Both the position numbers and the translations under genes were made by a program. From the IMG/VR virus record IMGVR_UViG_3300009152_000140, positions 1-30,849 of that record: 30,849 bases of DNA, one strand, 5' to 3'. This document shows positions 27,212-30,849 of this stretch, piece after piece. Below the pieces are notes generated by a model that worked only from the letters and a program-made list of their open reading frames with translations, made no database searches and was not told the DNA's origin. Each line of letters begins with the position of its first letter. Within the stretch, counting starts at the first letter, position 1. This stretch comes from a virus.

Positions 27212-27900
27212 TTCCGCTCTTCGTGGGCGAGCATCCTCCTCCCGGCGCTCCCTGGGCCGAACCCTGGGAGGGAGAGAGCGGGACGAGGCTCGCCCTCCTC
27301 GCTGGCCTGGAGACGAGGCAGGACCTCCTCGACCTGATCGAGGGGGCCCATCTCGTCGACCGGCCTTCCGAGTCCAGAATGACCCTCCGGGCCGCGGCGG
27401 CGACCCTCGCTCAGAGAGCCGGAGACCATCCCCTCGTCCTCTGCGGCTGGAAGGTCGCCTGGGCCTTCGGGGTCGACCCTCGGGCCTACCGGCTCCGCTG
27501 GACCTGGGCCGAGGTCGGGGGGCGAACTCTGAGGGTCTCCGCTTTCCCGTTCCCGAGCGGTCGGTGCCCGACAATCTGCAATCCTGCGTTCCGTCTCTCC
27601 GCCCGGGGCTGGCTTCGCGAAACACTAGGAATTCCGCTTGCGGGACGTTACGAGACGTTACAAAATTTTGATGTGCGGCTTACGCTTCCGGACCCGGACG
27701 AGACTCTCCTGGACTACGAGGCGGCGGCGAGGCTCCTCGGATGCTCGGTCGGCGCTCTCCGGGTGAGGGTCCACCGGGGGCTCGTCCCGGTGATCCGCAC
27801 GGGCCCGAGGACGGTCCGGTTCAGGGAGCGGGACCTCCGGGCGTGGCTTCGTCGGGTGACGGTCCTCCCGGCGGTCGGACGAAAGGCGGAGGCAAGGTGA
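27208..27900 (+). CDS. UDG-superfamily-like protein fused to a MerR/excisionase-type HTH
   Basis: 230 aa in two parts. Residues 4-150 look like the uracil-DNA-glycosylase fold: LFVGEHPPPGAP at the start (motif A-like), a G-x-RLALLAGL helix, PLVLCGWKVAWAFG in the middle and AFPFPSGRCPTICNP (about 112-126), similar to the HPSG motif. The expected HPSG histidine is Phe, so catalysis is doubtful. Residues 169-218 (LDYEAAARLLGCSVGALRVR, VHRGLVPVIRTGPRTVRFRE) are a MerR/excisionase winged helix. The two are joined by an AT-rich stretch containing repeats and an in-frame GTG (27673) that may give a separate HTH protein. Start GTG 27208 overlaps MazG. Confidence 0.6.
   Translation: MIPLFVGEHPPPGAPWAEPWEGESGTRLALLAGLETRQDLLDLIEGAHLVDRPSESRMTLRAAAATLAQRAGDHPLVLCGWKVAWAFGVDPRAYRLRWTWAEVGGRTLRVSAFPFPSGRCPTICNPAFRLSARGWLRETLGIPLAGRYETLQNFDVRLTLPDPDETLLDYEAAARLLGCSVGALRVRVHRGLVPVIRTGPRTVRFRERDLRAWLRRVTVLPAVGRKAEAR
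27644..27670 (+). repeat. AT-rich tandem decamer plus palindrome inside the UDG/HTH gene
   Basis: GACGTTACGA at 27644-27653 is followed at once by GACGTTACAA at 27654-27663, giving tandem copies one helical turn apart. They overlap the palindrome CAAAATTTTG at 27661-27670. The 50 bases around it are about 56% A+T, against about one third in the window. The array ends 2 nt before the in-frame GTG at 27673. It looks like an operator or promoter for an internal HTH gene; coding reads through it without a stop. Confidence 0.5.
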
Positions 27901-28334
27901 AGCGGACGATCCGAGTCGGGCACCAGAAGCGGGAGGCGATGATCGCCCTCGCGGCGGACGGGCTCTCGAACAGGCAGATCGGCGAACGGCTCCAGACGGC
28001 GGAACGGACGGTCTACGACGTCCTCCGGACCGAGGACGCGAAGGCCGAGGTCCGAGAGGCACGGGAGGCCCGGGTCGCCCGAGCCAAGGCCCGCCTGGAG
28101 TTCCTCGCCGATGCGGCGATCGGAGCCCTCGGTCAGGCGATCGTCGGGAGCCACGAGTCGAAGATCCGCCTCGCGGCGGCGGACTCGATCCTCGACCGAA
28201 TCGGCCTGACGCGGAGCGTCAAGACGGAGAGCGTCACCCGCCACGCCTCCGGAGGAGGAGACGGCTTCGGTTCGAGGTCAGAAGAAGACCTCCGTTTCTT
28301 CGTCGAGTTCGGCCGCTGGCCCGAGGAGACGTGA
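27897..28334 (+). CDS. Terminase small subunit-like protein with HTH
   Basis: 145 aa directly before the large terminase, coupled by GTGA overlap. Residues about 10-45 are a sigma/LuxR-type helix-turn-helix (AMIALAADGLSNRQIGERLQ, ERTVYDVL), followed by a coiled helical region (AKAEVREAREARVARAKARL, AAIGALGQAIVGSHESKIRL) that would oligomerise. The end is acidic and aromatic (DLRFFVEFGRWPEE), a possible contact with the large subunit. Small terminases bind the packaging site and stimulate the motor. The assignment is from position and layout. GTG 27897 follows GGCGGAGGCAAG. Confidence 0.72.
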   Translation: MKRTIRVGHQKREAMIALAADGLSNRQIGERLQTAERTVYDVLRTEDAKAEVREAREARVARAKARLEFLADAAIGALGQAIVGSHESKIRLAAADSILDRIGLTRSVKTESVTRHASGGGDGFGSRSEEDLRFFVEFGRWPEET

Positions 28335-29812
28335 CCGCCTGGGCCGCTCGGGCAAGAGCCCGGAAGGAACTCCTCCTCCGCTCGTGCCGGAGGTCGGCCT
28401 CGGCCTTCATCGAGTACGCGCTCTCCCACGAGAAGACCGGGAAGCGACTTCAGAACGCGGCTCATCACGTCGAGTGGCAAGCCTTCCTCGATGCGAACGA
28501 CCGAGCGGTGCTCTGGGCCCCGGTCGAGCACGGGAAGACGCAACAGATCGCGATCGGGCGCGTCCTCTGGCTCCTCGGGAACGACCCGTCGAGGCGTCTC
28601 GCCTTGGTCTCGAACACGTCCTCCCAGGGGGCGAAGCTCATCGCGTCGATCAAGGCCCACATCGAAAGGAACGAGCGAGTCCACGAGGTCTTCCCTCACC
28701 TCCGGCAGAGCCCGCACGAGGAGGACCCGTGGCACGCGACGGCGATCACGGTCGAGCGCGCTACGATCGCGAAGGACCCGAGCGTCCAGGCCCTCGGGGT
28801 CGGAGGCCCGATCGTCGGCTCTCGCCTCGACGGCGCGATCCTCGACGACGTCCTCGACTTCGAGAACACCCGGACGGCCGACCAGATGGGCAAGCTCGAA
28901 GAATGGTTCGACTCGACCCTCTCGACCCGCGTGGTCGAGGGCGGGTTCATCCACGCGATCAACACGCCCTGGCACACCGAGGACCTCTCGCACCGTCTCG
29001 CGAGGCGTCCGGGCTACCAAAGTCGACGCTACTCGGCGATCGAGAACCCGTCCGATCCTCCGGACCTTTGGCGGCCGCTCTGGCCCGAGCAGTTCTCGGT
29101 GGAGCGTTTGAAAGGGATTCAAGCGGGGACGACCGGCCCGAACTTCGCGAGAAAGTACCTGTCCGAAGTGCGGGTCGACTCGGCCTCTCGCTTCTCCCAG
29201 GCGTGGCTCGACTCGATGGTCTCGGCCGGTCGAGGCTGGGGGACCTACCGTCGAGCCCCGGTCTCGGGCGGGAAGCTCTGGCCTTGCTTCACCGGGGTGG
29301 ACCTCGGGATCGGCGAGAGCGCACAGCACGGGCTGACCGTCCTCTTCACGATCGCCCTCGAACCGACCGGGAGGAGGAGGAGGATCGTCGTCGAGATCCA
29401 GAGCGGGCGCTGGACCGCTCCGGAGATCGTATCCCGACTCCAGGACGTCCAAGCTCGCTACCAGAGCCTGATCCTCGTCGAGTCCAACGGGGCCCAGAAG
29501 TTCCTCGTCCAGTTCGCGAGCGACCGGCACCTCCCGGTCCGACCCTTCTTCACGACGGCCCAGAACAAGTTCTCCGAGTCTTTCGGCGTCGAATCGCTCG
29601 CGGTCGAGATGCGGAACAACCTCTGGGTGGTCCCGAGCGGAGAGCAGGGCGACGACGTCGGCTCCGAGGCCCGGGAATGGATGCGGGAGGCCCTCTTCTA
29701 CTCGCCCGAGGCTCACACCGGGGACCGGCTCATGGCGTCGTGGTTCGCCCGGGAGGGAGCCCGTCAGTACGCTCCGACGGTCTTCGGTCAGCACAACCTC
29801 CAGGCTAGGTGA
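28331..29812 (+). CDS. Terminase large subunit (DNA packaging motor)
   Basis: 493 aa, the usual length. The ATPase half has a Walker A-like APVEHGKT (63-70), a Walker B ending at D172-D173 (DGAILDDVLDF) and the TPWHTEDLSHRL coupling-type segment. The RNase H-like nuclease half has candidate acids D324 (TGVDLGIGES), E384 (LILVESNGAQ) and D465 (GDRLMASW). It translocates DNA into the prohead and cuts it into genome lengths. GTG 28331 overlaps the small subunit stop. The relaxed Walker A (EHGK rather than GxGK) is common in this family. Confidence 0.92.
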   Translation: MTAWAARARARKELLLRSCRRSASAFIEYALSHEKTGKRLQNAAHHVEWQAFLDANDRAVLWAPVEHGKTQQIAIGRVLWLLGNDPSRRLALVSNTSSQGAKLIASIKAHIERNERVHEVFPHLRQSPHEEDPWHATAITVERATIAKDPSVQALGVGGPIVGSRLDGAILDDVLDFENTRTADQMGKLEEWFDSTLSTRVVEGGFIHAINTPWHTEDLSHRLARRPGYQSRRYSAIENPSDPPDLWRPLWPEQFSVERLKGIQAGTTGPNFARKYLSEVRVDSASRFSQAWLDSMVSAGRGWGTYRRAPVSGGKLWPCFTGVDLGIGESAQHGLTVLFTIALEPTGRRRRIVVEIQSGRWTAPEIVSRLQDVQARYQSLILVESNGAQKFLVQFASDRHLPVRPFFTTAQNKFSESFGVESLAVEMRNNLWVVPSGEQGDDVGSEAREWMREALFYSPEAHTGDRLMASWFAREGARQYAPTVFGQHNLQAR

Positions 29813-29831
29813 CTCGCTCCTTCGGTCGCGC

Positions 29832-29837
29832 TACGCT
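29832..29837 (+). promoter_or_regulatory. Putative leaderless promoter -10 (TACGCT)
   Basis: TACGCT lies seven bases before ATG 29845, with no Shine-Dalgarno between. GTGACT at 29809-29814, 17 bp upstream, is a weak -35 and overlaps the terminase stop. Same layout as the sites before 3028 and 11203. Confidence 0.42.
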
Positions 29838-29844
29838 CTCGGCC

Positions 29845-30258
29845 ATGTTCTTCCCTGCCGTCGCCTCCTCGTCCCCGGGCCTCGTCGGGCCCGATCCCGT
29901 CGCCTCTCCCGGCGACGTCCCCTCGGAGTTGCTCCTCCGCTTCCCGGCGATCATGCCCGGGACGAGCGTCTCTCCGGTCTCGGCCCACCTTGTCCTCGAC
30001 GCTCCTGCGGCCGAGACGATCACGGTCGACCTCTACGTTCTCGACGAGGCGACCGACGTCGACCAGACCCAGGACGACCCGACGGCGGCCCTCGCGTCTC
30101 GTCGGTTCTACCTCTGGGCCTCGGCGGTGACGTTGACGGGCGGGACTGTCACGGCGATTACGGTCGCGGGCGTCGCGGCCGTTCTGGGCTCGGTCTATGT
30201 TCGGCCGACGGCGGACACTCTGGCGGCGGATCGGACGATCCGCGGATCGGTGGCCTGA
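29845..30258 (+). CDS. Small beta-rich protein after terminase (137 aa)
   Basis: A Ser/Pro-rich start (FFPAVASSSPGLVGPDPVAS) leads into a beta-rich, Ala/Val/Thr-dominated domain (AETITVDLYVLDEATDVD, FYLWASAVTLTGGTVTAITV, VAAVLGSVYVRPTADTLA). It looks like a virion component, perhaps a fibre-attachment or decoration protein, but no family was recognised. ATG 29845 is preferred because of TACGCT just upstream. An in-frame GTG at 29809 overlapping the terminase stop would add 12 residues. The next gene begins about 2 nt after its stop. Confidence 0.55.
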   Translation: MFFPAVASSSPGLVGPDPVASPGDVPSELLLRFPAIMPGTSVSPVSAHLVLDAPAAETITVDLYVLDEATDVDQTQDDPTAALASRRFYLWASAVTLTGGTVTAITVAGVAAVLGSVYVRPTADTLAADRTIRGSVA

Positions 30259-30259
30259 C

Positions 30260-30849
30260 ATGGCGCTCTATCTCGTCTTGGAAGACTTCACGGGTCCCGC
30301 GACGATCACGGCCGGGAGCGTCATTGACTCCGGGGCCTACGACCTCCCGGCGCTCCAGGCCTCGGGCCTCGCCGTCCTCCCGTACCTCTCCACGATGGAC
30401 GGGGCGATCGCGGCCTACCTCTCCCAGCGAGGCTCGACGCCTCCGGTCAAGACGGCGGAGGGAGACCTCCTCGCGCTCCTTGCGGCGGCAGGGTTCATCG
30501 GCGGAGGAGGAGGAGGAATCACCTCCGTCGGAGCGACCGCCCCGATCAGCGCGGTCACCGTCGGGACTACCGTCACCGTCGGGATGGTCCCCGGAGTCAC
30601 CCCCGGCAACGTCCTGACCTGGAACGGGATCAATTGGTCCGGAGCGGCTCCGGCTCCGGGAGGCGTCTCCGCAGTCTCCGGCAGCGCCCCTATCACCTCG
30701 ACGGGAGGCGCGACCCCGGCGATCGGCATTGCGGCTGCAACGACTCTCGCGGCGGGCTCCATGTCCGCAGCCGACAAGACGAAGCTCGACGCGATCTCGA
30801 CGATCGTCTCCAGCGTCGGAGCGACGTCCCCTCTCGCCTCCTCCGGAGG
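30260..30849 (+). CDS. Fibre-like virion protein (N-terminal part; runs off the window)
   Basis: Open frame from ATG 30260 to the window end (196 residues seen). The first ~75 residues form a small domain (LVLEDFTGPATITAGSVIDS, AYDLPALQASGLAVLPYLST). A run of six glycines follows (30500-30517). Then come short repeats typical of tail or head fibres (ITSVGATAPISAV, GVTPGNVLTWNG, VSGSAPITSTGGATPAIGIA, AGSMSAADKTKLDAI). Such segments form trimeric beta-stalks. The hexaglycine hinge is shared with the fibre-like gene at 3028. The C-terminal tip, which would show receptor binding, is outside the window. Confidence 0.65.
   Translation, partial: MALYLVLEDFTGPATITAGSVIDSGAYDLPALQASGLAVLPYLSTMDGAIAAYLSQRGSTPPVKTAEGDLLALLAAAGFIGGGGGGITSVGATAPISAVTVGTTVTVGMVPGVTPGNVLTWNGINWSGAAPAPGGVSAVSGSAPITSTGGATPAIGIAAATTLAAGSMSAADKTKLDAISTIVSSVGATSPLASSG

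Noticed and set aside
1-30849. High frequency of GATC as a sign of a methylation-dependent system
   Set aside because: GATC arises from very common codon pairs such as GCG-ATC and GAG-ATC and needs a statistical test against codon usage; no link with the MT-A70 enzyme can be made by eye.
1-30849. CRISPR array, insertion sequence or integrase/att site
   Set aside because: No spaced direct repeats of 20-40 bases, no transposase or recombinase-like protein and no terminal inverted repeats were seen on either strand.

Overview
This is a high-GC (by eye about two thirds G+C) stretch of a tailed-phage or prophage genome. Every convincing gene is on the + strand, usually joined to its neighbour by ATGA/GTGA stop-start overlaps. 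The baseplate genes (LysM protein, gpD-like hub, OB-fold spike, gp25-like protein, two baseplate-J-like proteins) point to a contractile-tailed (myovirus-type) particle. Nothing identifies the host to genus. Two exported phage lipoproteins, a possible spanin pair and two peptidoglycan hydrolases fit a diderm, high-GC bacterium. No integrase, repressor or attachment site was found, so lifestyle is open.

Layout. 1-9414: end of the late structural block, namely baseplate hub, spike, a fibre-like protein with its own putative leaderless promoter, gp25-like protein, two J-like proteins and a tail-fibre candidate. 9414-11770: lysis block with an Amidase_2 endolysin, a secreted hydrolase, a membrane-anchored coiled-coil protein, a small lipoprotein and a holin-like peptide. 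11771-12228: non-coding switch region ending in the first of a set of near-identical promoters. 12229-16250: four genes led by a 75-residue orphan and containing a RavA/ViaA-like MoxR AAA+ ATPase and VWA pair. 16280-21584: replication and recombination (Fe-S PD-(D/E)XK nuclease, coiled-coil protein, Sak4-like ATPase, DUF669-like SSB, replication-initiation-like protein, RusA). 21581-24633: a chain of small, mostly orphan genes including an HNH-like protein and an early lipoprotein. 24627-27211: DNA-modification cluster (MT-A70 methyltransferase, ParB-like protein, TET-associated-type glycosyltransferase, MazG). 27208-29812: a UDG-like/HTH fusion, then small and large terminase. 29845-end: a small beta-rich protein and a partial fibre gene with its own leaderless-type promoter.

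The most unusual signal is regulatory RNA. Eight genes of the early block are preceded by a short hairpin whose 3' end lies 14-19 nt before the start codon. Most have a 5-bp stem and a 5-nt loop, and seven of eight loops end in GG, while the stem sequences differ. The late genes with leaders lack it. Between the first two early genes lies an 80-nt segment made entirely of hairpins, whose centre is a tRNA-like acceptor/T-arm minihelix without D or anticodon arms. Three of the early promoters share an identical 13-mer and a 17-bp spacer. Together these suggest a phage-specific post-transcriptional control layer over the early genes, separate from the leaderless-looking late promoters.
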